Notes: generated by a model from the sequence alone, not told the origin. Positions 8,778 to 18,563 are shown, counted from the stretch's first letter. The stretch is 64,000 nt of DNA from Corynebacterium poyangense (GCF_014522205.1 NZ_CP046884.1:992001-1056000), one strand, 5' to 3'. Translations and numbers: made by a program.

Positions 8778-10307
8778 CTATATCTGCGAGGACTGCTGAG
8801 TGGCTAGAGCTTCTGCTTGGCGAAACTCCGAGGTTACTTCCTGATTTTCTCGATAAGTCATGAGGGAAACAACCACTAAAACGATGCTTGCTGCAATAAA
8901 ACCGGGAACCATTTCATAGATGACATCGGATAGGCCGGTCATTCCCCACACCAATACCACGACAGTTCCGGTGATCATGCTAGAGATTGCTCCAGCGGTG
9001 CTTAAACGACGCCAATACAAACTAGCCAGCATGAGCGGGCCAAAAGCGCATCCAAAACCAGCCCAGGCAAAACTTACTAGTCCAAGGATTGAGTCTTGTG
9101 GATGAACCGCCATTAATCCGGCGATGACAGCTACTAGTACCACGGCGGTGCGAGAAAGATTAATCATCACATGCTCTGCGGGTAGTTTCTTTTGGAAAAT
9201 CCGGAATAGATCTTCGATCAGAGAAGAAGAAACAACAAGAAGTTGAGATGACATCGTTGACATGATGGCTGCTAGAACCGCGGTGAGCACTAAACCAGCG
9301 ATGAGGGGATGAAATAGAAGCCGCCCCATATCTAGGAAAATAGTTTCATATGCTTTTTGGTCAGTGATGGTGTAGTTGGGGTGTTGGGAGAAAAACACCG
9401 TCGCGGTTAGCGCCACGAAAACCGCGCCGAACATGGAAAGCCCCATCCAGCCAATTCCGTAGCGGCGGCCTGCTTTTGCCTCTTGGGGAGTTCTTAACGC
9501 CATGTAACGCACAACGACGTGGGGCTGTCCTAAATAACCGAGTCCCCAGGAAAGGTTACCGATGATGGTGAGGGCAGAAACTCCGGCAATCATATTGAAG
9601 TAGGAGGGATTTCCGGTTCCATCGGTGTAGGGGCCGTAATCGTGGTGGGTAGCCCAGGAAAAAATATCGCTTGGATGGTCGAGGGCGAAAAGTGCCATGA
9701 CCGGGACGATGATGAGTGAGGCGAACATGATTAGACCTTGAACCATGTCGGTATAGGAGACTGCGAGGAATCCACCGACGAAGGTATAACCGACGGTGAC
9801 GGCAGCGACTATAAGCATTCCGGTGAGGTAGTCTCCGCCGAACGTCGCCTCAAAGTAGCGTCCGCCAGACACCATTCCGGAAGATACGTAGAACGTGAAG
9901 AAAAGAATGATGATGAAAGCGGCGCAGATTCTTAGCGAGCGAGAGGAATCTTTAAGGCGGTTTTCGAAGAAGCTTGGGAGAGTAATGGAGTTGCTAGATA
10001 CTTCAGAATAGGCACGGAGGCGAGGTGCCACCCATTTCCATGCGCACCAAGAACCGATAAGAAGTCCGATGGCGATCCACAATTCAGAGAGCCCAGAAAC
10101 GAAAAGTGCACCGGGTAGTCCCATGAGGAGCCACCCAGACATATCTGAGGCGCCAGCGGATAGGGCCGCCGCAAAGGGGGGAAGACCGCGTCCGCCAAGG
10201 ACATAATCATCATATTTATCTGTTTGCCGGTAACTCCAATAACCAATGGCCAGCATTAAAGCCATATACAAGACAATGGCTATGACAAACCAATTCTGTT
10301 GGGTCAT
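8778..10307 (-). CDS. putP: Sodium/proline symporter
   Basis: This 509-residue member of the sodium:solute symporter family imports proline with Na+ for nutrition and osmoprotection. It has about 13 membrane helices. Family motifs are DDYVLGGRGLPPFAAALSAG followed by ASDMSGWLLMGLPGA near residues 33-67, GGFLAVSYTDMVQG around residue 180, and AILSTMSSQLL-like AAIMSTMSSQLLVVSSSL near residue 345, which carries sodium-site serines. The ATG at 10307 is preceded by GGAAGGGAGAAAAT on the coding strand, a strong ribosome-binding site. The position matches putP in C. glutamicum. It is divergent from the SNF2 helicase operon. Confidence 0.93.
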   Translation of the reverse strand: MTQQNWFVIAIVLYMALMLAIGYWSYRQTDKYDDYVLGGRGLPPFAAALSAGASDMSGWLLMGLPGALFVSGLSELWIAIGLLIGSWCAWKWVAPRLRAYSEVSSNSITLPSFFENRLKDSSRSLRICAAFIIILFFTFYVSSGMVSGGRYFEATFGGDYLTGMLIVAAVTVGYTFVGGFLAVSYTDMVQGLIMFASLIIVPVMALFALDHPSDIFSWATHHDYGPYTDGTGNPSYFNMIAGVSALTIIGNLSWGLGYLGQPHVVVRYMALRTPQEAKAGRRYGIGWMGLSMFGAVFVALTATVFFSQHPNYTITDQKAYETIFLDMGRLLFHPLIAGLVLTAVLAAIMSTMSSQLLVVSSSLIEDLFRIFQKKLPAEHVMINLSRTAVVLVAVIAGLMAVHPQDSILGLVSFAWAGFGCAFGPLMLASLYWRRLSTAGAISSMITGTVVVLVWGMTGLSDVIYEMVPGFIAASIVLVVVSLMTYRENQEVTSEFRQAEALATQQSSQI

Positions 10308-10470
10308 ATTTTCTCCCTTCCACAGGCTGCCCGTGGTCGCACGATAAAGAAAACAAGCAGCTCGTTATATTCGAGTGAGCGTAGCATTATAAATTTGGGA
10401 GATAAACGCATGGGTAGGGTTGGAATAGGTGAAAGAAACATCAGATCGGCGTCCTGGTAGAACTGATCCT
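10308..10470. promoter_or_regulatory. Divergent promoter region between putP and the SNF2 helicase operon
   Basis: About 160 bases separate the two divergent starts. It holds AT-rich stretches (for example AGCATTATAAATTTGGGA near 10383) that could supply -10 elements, but I could not pick a convincing -35/-10 pair or a named operator. Confidence 0.4.
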
Positions 10471-13400
10471 ATGGCCGATTACCTCCTGCATGGGTTATGG
10501 ATCCGCGGGTCCGGACTTCATGTGTGGATCGAAAAGAAGCAAGGACACAAAATTGTTCTGCCTTCTGCCGTGCCTCAGAGAGTTTTTCCACCCGTAGTCA
10601 CCGGGATTTTAGAGGACCGACGTTTTCGTCATCGCCTTCGCGCCACATTGAAAACCCCGAAGGGTAAAAATGTGGAGTTGATTATTCCCACCGCAGCCTA
10701 TGGGGGGCCGGCGGCAGTGGAGCTCTTGAGCCAATTGAGTTTTCTTGATGATGCTTCTCCAGCAGCCACGCTTCCTCAACAAGAAAGCATTGCCCCAGAC
10801 ATGCGCTGGCTCATCAGGTTTTATCGGGGCTTAGAAAAGTTCGTTCGAGCTGGTCGTGTTGTTTTTGGCTTGCGGTACGAAGATCGGCAATGGTGGCCGC
10901 AGTGGCAATTATCCTCTGGTCTTGACGAACGAGGGTGGATAGCGGCGATGACTTCCTGTGCGCCTGGAATCCTTAAGGCTAATAACTCCTTATTATCCGA
11001 CGACCTTGTCTCTACCCTTCCGCACTGGATTGCTGCAGATATTCTTGACAACGTTCTCAATACTCCAGGGGTTAAAGCTGACTATAAATGGCATGATTTT
11101 CCCCGTGCGTTGGTCAAATCGGAACCATTAAGACGCGGAGGGGCCCAAGTCCTCAATGCTATTAATGAATGGCGAACTTCCATCACCTTAGTGGATTTGC
11201 AATTAATGGTGATAGTGGAAGAACCTGAAACAGAAGGTTTTAGCGAAGAGCAATCTCAACCGTGGGTTATTCGCGTCAAGGTTCGATCCGGAACCGATGC
11301 ACCTCGGGCGGTGAATTTTGAGAAGTTAGATCGAGCCACTAAAGAGCGACTCCAAAGTTTACACCGAACCCTTGTCCAAGTTTCCCCTCGACTTGATCCT
11401 GAACACAACGGTTTTTATGATCCGATGAACCCTGAACATGGTGATTGGGACGTCGCATTATCATCCGAGGATTTAGTGCATTTTATTCTTCATGATGCTG
11501 AAGCTCTCCAAGCAAATGGTTTCCAGGTGTTGCTCCCAAAGTCCTGGTCAACAGCCAAGGCTCATGCTACGTTACGAACCAAAGAACCCTCAGGGGACTT
11601 TGTCAAAAAGAATCAGGGTTTAGGGCTCAAAGAGCTAGTGCAGTATGACTGGCGGATCTCATTAGGCGGCACTGTGCTAAGCGATGAGGAAATGAAAACG
11701 TTGGTCGATTCTAAATCAGGATTGATCAATTTACGTGGCAAATGGGTTTTGGCCGACAGAAACTCTTTAACGAAGGTTTCTGAGTATGTTCAGGAGCTTG
11801 ATCAGGCAGCAAAAAAGAGATTAGTTGCGGAGATAGAAAAACTCCGTATGGAATTACAGCTTGTTCCAGATCATAACGTCGATGAGCGAGAACGAATAGC
11901 TAGTGACATTGAGGTTCTTCAACAACAACTTGAGGACGGAGAGGCGGACACAGTTAGTGTTGAAGAATTACGAAAACTAGCGTTGGAAGCTAGTAGTTCA
12001 GAGCCGGTGGAATTTACCGGATCTCAATGGCACAGTTCTTTGTTGGGCGGCACTGAGCAGGTTGCTCCAGAAAGAATGGAGTTACCAGTCACGATTCATG
12101 CTGAATTGCGTGAATACCAGCGTCGAGGGGTGGACTGGCTATATTGGATGTCCCGTAATCAGGTTGGGGCAATTTTGGCCGATGATATGGGATTGGGGAA
12201 AACCCTTCAATTCCTCAGCCTATTGGCGGTAGAGCAGAAGACAGAGGAGAAAACCGGCCCGAGTCTGGTGGTTGCTCCCACCTCGGTGGTGGGAAATTGG
12301 GGCCGGGAAGCAGCACGATTTGTCCCTTCATTGCAGGTTTATGTTCACCATGGTTCCAACCGGCTCCATGATCAGGAGCTCCTTGCGAAAATTGAGCAGT
12401 CAGATCTAGTTATTAGCAGTTACGGCGTGGTAAGTCGGGATTTTGCTCCATTGAGTGAAATCACCTGGGATCATGTTGTGCTAGATGAAGCACAACAAGT
12501 TAAAAACCCACGAACCTTAGCTGCGAAAGCTGTCCGCGCAATACCGGCTCGGCATCGTATCGCACTAACCGGAACCCCGGTAGAAAACAGGCTCGCTGAA
12601 ATGAGGTCCATTCTAGATTTCTGTAACCCAGGTGTATTAGGGTCGGCATCATTTTTTCACCATTACTTCGCGAAACCGATTGAGCGGGATAATGACCCAG
12701 CCTTAACTGAAAAACTCAGAAATCTTACGGCACCGTTTATTTTGCGGAGGCTAAAGACAGATCCAGGGATAGTTGATGATCTTCCAGACAAACAGGAACA
12801 AATTGTTACTGTAGCGCTTAGTGAAGAGCAAGCCTCTCTTTATACTGCGTTAGTTGATAATGTTCAGAAGTTATTAGAATCCACGAGGGCTGAAGATAAG
12901 ATGGCTCGGCGTGGCATTGTGCTAGCTACCATTACGAAGATTAAGCAGATCTGCAACCATCCTGCACATTTTTTGGGGGACGGTTCTCCTGTTCTCTACC
13001 GTGGAAAACACCGATCTGGGAAAGTCGAAGAATTAATTCGTTTAGTAGATAGTAGTGTGGCTGCTGGTGAAAAGCTATTAATCTTTACCCAATATCGGGC
13101 TTTTGGAGATATTTTGCAGCCTTATTTATCTCGACATTTAGGAGAGAATATTCCTTTTCTCCACGGCGGTGTAAGCAAAGCCCAACGTGATGCGATGGTG
13201 GATAACTTTCAGTCGAGGAATGGCCCCTCGGCGATGCTGCTCTCTTTGAAAGCAGGGGGCACTGGGTTGAACTTGACCGCGGCTTCCGTCGTCATTCATA
13301 TGGACCGCTGGTGGAACCCAGCGGTAGAAAACCAGGCTACTGATCGGGCATACCGTATTGGCCAAGATAAGAATGTCAGTGTTTATAAAATGCTTACAGC

Positions 13401-13554
13401 TGGGACCATGGAGGAATCAATCCAACGGGTTCTCGAGGGTAAGTTGCATCTAGCTACGGCCGTGGTCAATGAAGGTGAAGGATGGATAACTGAGCTTTCG
13501 CCGGAAGATTTTGCCGAATTGATGAGTTACCGAGATCGGGATGGTGGAAAATGA
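10471..13554 (+). CDS. SNF2-family DNA helicase/translocase (HelZ-like)
   Basis: This large ATP-driven DNA translocase of 1027 residues belongs to the bacterial SNF2/Rad54-like group that includes mycobacterial HelZ and Bacillus YwqA. The N-terminal 550 residues are the SNF2-associated region, including a coiled stretch around 440-495. The motor follows: ADDMGLGKT (about 570), VAPTSVVGNW, DEAQ (about 672), ALTGTPVENR, GGTGLNLTAASVVIHMDRWW and TDRAYRIGQ (about 957). I chose the ATG at 10471 (MADYLLHGLW) because the family begins with this LHGxW motif; an in-frame GTG at 10429 is the alternative. It overlaps the SWIM gene by four bases, so the two are translationally coupled. Confidence 0.9.
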   Translation: MADYLLHGLWIRGSGLHVWIEKKQGHKIVLPSAVPQRVFPPVVTGILEDRRFRHRLRATLKTPKGKNVELIIPTAAYGGPAAVELLSQLSFLDDASPAATLPQQESIAPDMRWLIRFYRGLEKFVRAGRVVFGLRYEDRQWWPQWQLSSGLDERGWIAAMTSCAPGILKANNSLLSDDLVSTLPHWIAADILDNVLNTPGVKADYKWHDFPRALVKSEPLRRGGAQVLNAINEWRTSITLVDLQLMVIVEEPETEGFSEEQSQPWVIRVKVRSGTDAPRAVNFEKLDRATKERLQSLHRTLVQVSPRLDPEHNGFYDPMNPEHGDWDVALSSEDLVHFILHDAEALQANGFQVLLPKSWSTAKAHATLRTKEPSGDFVKKNQGLGLKELVQYDWRISLGGTVLSDEEMKTLVDSKSGLINLRGKWVLADRNSLTKVSEYVQELDQAAKKRLVAEIEKLRMELQLVPDHNVDERERIASDIEVLQQQLEDGEADTVSVEELRKLALEASSSEPVEFTGSQWHSSLLGGTEQVAPERMELPVTIHAELREYQRRGVDWLYWMSRNQVGAILADDMGLGKTLQFLSLLAVEQKTEEKTGPSLVVAPTSVVGNWGREAARFVPSLQVYVHHGSNRLHDQELLAKIEQSDLVISSYGVVSRDFAPLSEITWDHVVLDEAQQVKNPRTLAAKAVRAIPARHRIALTGTPVENRLAEMRSILDFCNPGVLGSASFFHHYFAKPIERDNDPALTEKLRNLTAPFILRRLKTDPGIVDDLPDKQEQIVTVALSEEQASLYTALVDNVQKLLESTRAEDKMARRGIVLATITKIKQICNHPAHFLGDGSPVLYRGKHRSGKVEELIRLVDSSVAAGEKLLIFTQYRAFGDILQPYLSRHLGENIPFLHGGVSKAQRDAMVDNFQSRNGPSAMLLSLKAGGTGLNLTAASVVIHMDRWWNPAVENQATDRAYRIGQDKNVSVYKMLTAGTMEESIQRVLEGKLHLATAVVNEGEGWITELSPEDFAELMSYRDRDGGK

Positions 13555-14405
13555 GCAACCACCGAAAGAGGAATTATCCTCACGTCGATAATGTTATCTA
13601 TGCCAACTTTGGGAAAAAGAGAAATCAGGAACCCCCGTCAGAGAATCGACGTGATTTTCAACCCCCCGATAATCCTCGACAACCTCCGGGTTTAGGAGTC
13701 AGCCAGTTCCTAAGATCAGCCGTCGTTTCTCACACCGATAGCGGGAGGGTCTATCGAGGAAGGGATTACGCGTTTCACGGACATGTCGTCAACTTAGAGA
13801 TTTCGCATGGTCGAGTCGACGCCCAGGTCGTTGGTTCACAGCCTCAACCTTTTTCTACTACCATGCTGGTTCCTTATCGCACTAGCGAGGAATTACGGCA
13901 GGTTGCGCACAAAATAGCTGCGGACTGCCAAGGCTTGCGTGATCTCAACAAAATTGTGTTAGGCCCAGAGATGCGCAGCATTCTTCTTGCTGAGCAGCCA
14001 GACGACCTCCGTTTTATCTGTGATTGTCCGGATCCGCAGCCTGTCTGCAAACATGTGGTGGCACTGGTAGAAGTTCTGATTCGAAGGTTGGAAGCCGACC
14101 CGTCGGAAATACTGCGGCTGCGTGGCATGGACCGGGCCTTCTTGCACATGATGGTGAGCGAAGAATCAGAACATAGGTCAACAGAAGCGAGCGCAGACAG
14201 CGGGGAGCGGTTTTGGGGGAACGGGGAAATGCCGGATTTGCCGGAACCAAAAACTCGCCCCGCAATCCATGATTCTGATATGGATTTACTGCATCGGGCT
14301 ATGCGCATGGTGTCATATACCACGATTGATCAGTTAAGAGCAGTCAGCGACATCGAAGATCTTTATCATTACCTTACTGAAAAGCCTGATTTACCTGCAG
14401 ATTAG
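13551..14405 (+). CDS. SWIM zinc-finger protein
   Basis: This protein of 284 residues has a SWIM motif CDCPDPQPVCKH (about residues 158-169, CxC and CxH ligands), a zinc-binding fold linked to DNA or protein contacts. SWIM proteins commonly sit beside SNF2 helicases in bacteria and are thought to be their partner. The start ATGA overlaps the helicase stop, which argues for a joint complex. A proline-rich N-terminal tail of about 50 residues precedes the core. No catalytic motif is visible. The partner role is inference from context. Confidence 0.85.
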   Translation: MSNHRKRNYPHVDNVIYANFGKKRNQEPPSENRRDFQPPDNPRQPPGLGVSQFLRSAVVSHTDSGRVYRGRDYAFHGHVVNLEISHGRVDAQVVGSQPQPFSTTMLVPYRTSEELRQVAHKIAADCQGLRDLNKIVLGPEMRSILLAEQPDDLRFICDCPDPQPVCKHVVALVEVLIRRLEADPSEILRLRGMDRAFLHMMVSEESEHRSTEASADSGERFWGNGEMPDLPEPKTRPAIHDSDMDLLHRAMRMVSYTTIDQLRAVSDIEDLYHYLTEKPDLPAD

Positions 14406-14432
14406 TCTCTGTGTTCGGGAAGAACCACAGTC

Positions 14433-15653
14433 ATGTCCAAGAGGCCTGATAAGAATAGGGGCATGATGACAAAAAATAACTCGGGTGTCACCTTTCTGCA
14501 TACCTCCGATCTTCAGATAGGGATGGTCAGTAAGCAATTAGGGGACAGCGGCCAAACCAGGTTTAGTGACGACCGCATCGGTGTCATTTCTCAACTTGGC
14601 GATATAGCTCATCAGTATTCTTGCGAATTTATTCTCGTAGCAGGGGATGCATTTGAGCATCCTTCTTTATCGCCAGACACTGCCCATGCAGCTCTAGCTG
14701 CTCTCAATCAACTACCGGTCCCAGTGTTTTTATTAGCGGGAAACCATGATCCATTAATCGCTGGAAGTCTGATGGACCAGGCAGATAAGTTAGATAATAT
14801 CCGGGTATTTCGTGATTCAAAACCGATTGAATTCTCTGACGGGGTGGAACTCGTAGGGGCACCCTTACTTAGCAAATACGTGGATGTAGATGTGGCCTCA
14901 GAAGCATTGGAAAATCTCACTCCCACACATAAGGTAAGGATCTTGATAGCGCACGGTCAGGTCAGCCAGCGTTCTTACGACACCCCAAGTGCAGTAATTG
15001 ATTTATCCCGGCTCCAAGAATGCCTGGACCAGGGAATTATTGACTATGTTGCCTTAGGAGATACCCACTCAACGATGTCCTTAGAGCCCAAGGAAAGGAT
15101 ATGGTTTTCTGGAACCCCGGAAACTACAGATTTTTGTGATAAATCCACGGGCGTTGAAAGAAATGAAGTGAACTCCGGACATGCGCTAGTAGTTACAGTA
15201 GAGAAGCAACACCCCGATGATGCTACGGTTTCGGTTCACCAGGTAGATACCGGACGGTGGGTGTGGGAGGCCTTGCATTGGGAATTAGACAATCGGGAAA
15301 ACATAGATTCCTTTCTGCATCAACTAGACAGTTATCCAGATAAGCAAAGAACAGTCATCAAATACAGTCTCTCAGGAACACTGAATGCGACGGATACTGC
15401 CTATCTCCAGCAAGAATTGCAGAAACGAGAAGAAATCTTTGTCTGCCTACGCCAGCGACAGCGATTAATGGAACTCTATCTCGAACCCAATGAGGATGAA
15501 TTAGCTGATTTGGGGGTCACCGGGTTCAACGCCGCAGCTCTCAACGAGCTACAAAGTCTCAGCCAAGGAGAAGATCACCGCGCTCATACCGCACGAGAAG
15601 CCATCAACTTATTTTTCCGTCTAGCGCAACGGGTGGGGAGTGCATCCAAATGA
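14433..15653 (+). CDS. SbcD-like metallophosphoesterase (DNA exonuclease family)
   Basis: This is a calcineurin-fold phosphoesterase (406 residues) of the SbcD/Mre11/YhaO DNA-repair nuclease group. Metal-site motifs are TSDLQIGM (D26 and Q28, where the classical motif has DxH), VAGDAFEH (about 70), GNHDPL (about 103), IAHGQVS (about 172) and LGDTHS (about 210). The C-terminal half lacks a recognisable catalytic motif and probably forms the capping and ATPase-binding region. ATG codons at 14463 and 14466 are alternative starts, the latter with AGGGG just upstream. The stop overlaps the next gene (ATGA), as expected for an Mre11/Rad50-like pair. Confidence 0.85.
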   Translation: MSKRPDKNRGMMTKNNSGVTFLHTSDLQIGMVSKQLGDSGQTRFSDDRIGVISQLGDIAHQYSCEFILVAGDAFEHPSLSPDTAHAALAALNQLPVPVFLLAGNHDPLIAGSLMDQADKLDNIRVFRDSKPIEFSDGVELVGAPLLSKYVDVDVASEALENLTPTHKVRILIAHGQVSQRSYDTPSAVIDLSRLQECLDQGIIDYVALGDTHSTMSLEPKERIWFSGTPETTDFCDKSTGVERNEVNSGHALVVTVEKQHPDDATVSVHQVDTGRWVWEALHWELDNRENIDSFLHQLDSYPDKQRTVIKYSLSGTLNATDTAYLQQELQKREEIFVCLRQRQRLMELYLEPNEDELADLGVTGFNAAALNELQSLSQGEDHRAHTAREAINLFFRLAQRVGSASK

Positions 15654-18286
15654 TTATTCATCGTCTTGAGATTGAAAACGTTAAAGGAGTTCGTCATGTG
15701 GAACTCAATGATCTTCCTTCCCGAGGGGTGATTATCCTCAGCGGAGATAACGAAGCAGGAAAATCGACGGTTCTTGATTGCCTCCGGGCAGTTTTGGAAT
15801 TTAAGTCAACCAGTAAGGCCGAAGATATTCGAGCTCTTCAGCCAGTTGGCGAAGACGTGGGTTCTCAGGTGGAATTGGATGCTTCTTTTGGCACCTTGAG
15901 GATGCAGCTGAAGAAGCGCTGGCTGAAAAGCGCGGGAACTGAATTAACGCTCAGTGGTTATGAAGTTGGTAATTATAGCGGCAGGCAGGCTGAACAAAAG
16001 CTCGAATCTATCCTTAATGAGCATCTGGATCCTCAATTACGCGATGCCCTTTTTGTTCCACAAGGAGAATTAGAACACCACATTCACGCTCGCGGTATTC
16101 ATCATCTAGAAGCTGCGTTACGTGGTGACTCGGATGAGTATAGTGCTCATGATGTTGCCTATAATTCCGAGTTTACTAAGGCTGTAGCCCAGGAATATGA
16201 GCGATATTTTTCGCTCAAAACAGGGAAAGAGAAACCCATCATCAGCCAGGCTCGTGAGAGGGTGGAACAAGCCCGGAAAATGTATCAATCCTGTGTTGAG
16301 AAAGTTGAGAGTTATGCGGATAGAGTGGAGCAATTCGAAAAGAAGAAGAATTTCCTGGCTGAAGAGCGTCGTCGAGTTCCTGAGTTAGCTGAACAACGAG
16401 AGCGTCTAAAGACTCAGTGTGAGGTGGCGGAGAAACAGGGAAAGCTGTGTGAAGAGGCGCGGAAGAACGAAAAATCCGCAGCTGAGCGGATGGGTGTTCT
16501 TGAGCTAGAGATCAAGAGACGGCAGGAAAAGAAAAACCGGATTGACGTTAAAGAAGGAGAGATCGAAGATCTAAAAAGTAAATTAGAGAAAGACGACGGC
16601 CGTTTTTCTGAGCTCAAGAAAAATCGCGAAAAACAAGAAAATGAGAAGACTGTTGTTGGGGAACGCCTGCAGAAATTAAAGACCAAATTAGGGCGTGCGG
16701 AGGCGGTAGAGGAATACCTTCACGAGAAGGAAGAATTAGACCGAGTACAAAACCGGCTGAGTGAGATTGCAGATATTCGAGATCGCATAGTTTCTCTTCG
16801 AGAAAGCATGCCACATCCCGAAGTGTCATGGGACCACGAGAAAGCAGTGAGTGAGGCTAGTACGGAGCTAGCAATTCAACGAAGAATATATGAAGAAAGC
16901 AGGGCGCATTTAGTTTTAGAAACTGAGAAGACCACTGTTATTCAGGTTGATGATCAACCTGTTGAAGTGAAAGATCGCTATAACGTGGAACTGCGTCAGG
17001 GAACGGTACTAAAAATCGGAGATATTACCGCCACCTATCAGGCGTCGAATAATGACGGTGATGATCTTCGTAGTCGCGTCGTGGAAGCGGAAGAAAAACT
17101 CAAGGCGCTGCTGGAGAAGGTTCGTTGTGCTGATGCAGCCGAAGTACGAGACAAAGCCCAGAAGTGTGAACATCAGTGCCATGAAATTGAGGCGCTAGAG
17201 CATAAACTCGCCACGATTCTAGGTGAGGAAACCATTGCTGAGGTAGAAGATAAATATCAGCTTCTTCGAAAGAAGAGTCTGGTATGGGATGAGGAGGTAA
17301 AAGATAGCGCCTGGACGCTGATGGAAACCCAGGAAAAGATCAAAGAACTTAAAGAGTCGCTACGTCATTGCGAAATTGATTATGACCAGATTAGTCAATT
17401 TTTAGAATCAGATGAATACGAAGACGCCAAAATCGAGAAGATTCGGTTAGAAACTACATTGGTGGCGCGAAAATCTGAGTTGCAAGAATTAATCGATGAT
17501 CTACGTCATGAAGAAGAAAAGCAACCTTCAGAATTATTGGCGGAAGAACTCGGTAAAGCCAGGGATGATTATCAGCAATATGGTGCGGAACGAAGAAAAC
17601 AGGAAGAAAGTTATCAGATTCTGAACGCTGATCTTCTTCGAGATGACTATTGCAATGCCGAGGCTGCGTATGAGTCAGCTCAGGCTAATATCATTGAGGC
17701 CGAAAAAGCCTTAGAAGGTTTGAAAACCTTTATTGAAGCGAGGCAAGGCGTAGAACAAGAACGAGATCACATAAAAGCCGAATATGAGCGGTTTGAAGGT
17801 GCCCTTGAAGAATTGCAACGTCGTGCCGAAGTGGCGTCGTTATTGCACTCTACTATTGAGAAACACCGTCAAGAATTTCATGAGCGACACAGTGAGCCAT
17901 TTCGGCAAACACTGGGACGCATGGCTCAACGGATATTTGGGCCAAAAGTATCTTTTGACTTCGATGAACAACTCAACATAGCCAGTCGGACGTTGAATGG
18001 AAAAACAGTTGCGCAAAAATGGCTATCGGGTGGTGCTAAAGAACAAATGGCGCTTATCCATCGGCTGACAATTGCAGAGCTGATTCAGCATAGTGGGGAA
18101 GAACTGCCACCGATATTTTTGGATGATGTGTTGGGGCATAGTGATCCCACTCGGCTCGGACGGATCTCTCACATTATTCGCGACGCAGCAAAGAACAGTC
18201 AGGTTTTCGTCTTGACCTGCTACCCGCGCCGCTATGAAACAATCCGAGACAAGACAGTCATAGATATGGATTCACTGAAGGAGTAG
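15650..18286 (+). CDS. SMC/SbcC-like AAA ATPase
   Basis: This protein of 878 residues has the Rad50/SbcC architecture. An N-terminal ATPase lobe carries the Walker A sequence GDNEAGKST (32-40). Two long Glu/Lys-rich coiled coils follow, and then a C-terminal lobe with signature LSGGAKEQ (about 792) and Walker B PPIFLDDVLGHSDPTR (about 820). At the midpoint (about residues 427-466) the coil is interrupted by a short beta-rich segment (TTVIQVDDQPVEVK, GTVLKIGDITATYQAS) and not by a CxxC zinc hook; the nearest cysteines are CEHQC near 507. It probably forms an ATP-gated nuclease complex with the preceding phosphoesterase. It is the last gene of the four-gene operon. Confidence 0.87.
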   Translation: MIIHRLEIENVKGVRHVELNDLPSRGVIILSGDNEAGKSTVLDCLRAVLEFKSTSKAEDIRALQPVGEDVGSQVELDASFGTLRMQLKKRWLKSAGTELTLSGYEVGNYSGRQAEQKLESILNEHLDPQLRDALFVPQGELEHHIHARGIHHLEAALRGDSDEYSAHDVAYNSEFTKAVAQEYERYFSLKTGKEKPIISQARERVEQARKMYQSCVEKVESYADRVEQFEKKKNFLAEERRRVPELAEQRERLKTQCEVAEKQGKLCEEARKNEKSAAERMGVLELEIKRRQEKKNRIDVKEGEIEDLKSKLEKDDGRFSELKKNREKQENEKTVVGERLQKLKTKLGRAEAVEEYLHEKEELDRVQNRLSEIADIRDRIVSLRESMPHPEVSWDHEKAVSEASTELAIQRRIYEESRAHLVLETEKTTVIQVDDQPVEVKDRYNVELRQGTVLKIGDITATYQASNNDGDDLRSRVVEAEEKLKALLEKVRCADAAEVRDKAQKCEHQCHEIEALEHKLATILGEETIAEVEDKYQLLRKKSLVWDEEVKDSAWTLMETQEKIKELKESLRHCEIDYDQISQFLESDEYEDAKIEKIRLETTLVARKSELQELIDDLRHEEEKQPSELLAEELGKARDDYQQYGAERRKQEESYQILNADLLRDDYCNAEAAYESAQANIIEAEKALEGLKTFIEARQGVEQERDHIKAEYERFEGALEELQRRAEVASLLHSTIEKHRQEFHERHSEPFRQTLGRMAQRIFGPKVSFDFDEQLNIASRTLNGKTVAQKWLSGGAKEQMALIHRLTIAELIQHSGEELPPIFLDDVLGHSDPTRLGRISHIIRDAAKNSQVFVLTCYPRRYETIRDKTVIDMDSLKE

Positions 18287-18526
18287 ATCTAGCCCAGAGT
18301 GAGAGTATGCGAGCATGTCTTTCTCAAAATGGTGAAGGACATGGCTCTGGTTCTTCCGCGTGTTAGGTGCTTCCCGATCTGTGAAAAATATACGCGGTTA
18401 GATGTAACGTTTGGCCACTGTTTTACGATGTCGAAAAATCGATAAGGCGGTGAGATGCCGGTGCAGGTCCAAGCTGTATCTTAAAAGACCAGTTCAAACC
18501 GTGTAAAAAATTTTCCGGTGGAGAGA
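18287..18526. other. Intergenic region upstream of rosR-like gene, no gene seen
   Basis: About 240 bases lie between the ATPase stop and the promoter of the MarR-type gene. I find no convincing frame, tRNA or terminator with a T-run. The stretch TTTACGATGTCGAAAAATCGATAAGG has a short CGA/TCG symmetry but nothing assignable. Confidence 0.5.
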
Positions 18527-18556
18527 TTGTTGTGTTAGGTTGGTTCTCGTTATGCT
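18527..18556 (+). promoter_or_regulatory. Probable promoter of the rosR-like gene
   Basis: TTGTTG at 18527-18532 and TATGCT at 18551-18556 are separated by 18 bases and fit a sigma-A promoter. Transcription would start near 18563, at the ATG at 18564, so the mRNA would be leaderless. The TTGTTG also resembles one half of the RosR operator as I recall it, which would suit autoregulation, but the second half is not conserved. Confidence 0.5.
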
Positions 18557-18563
18557 GGACGCT

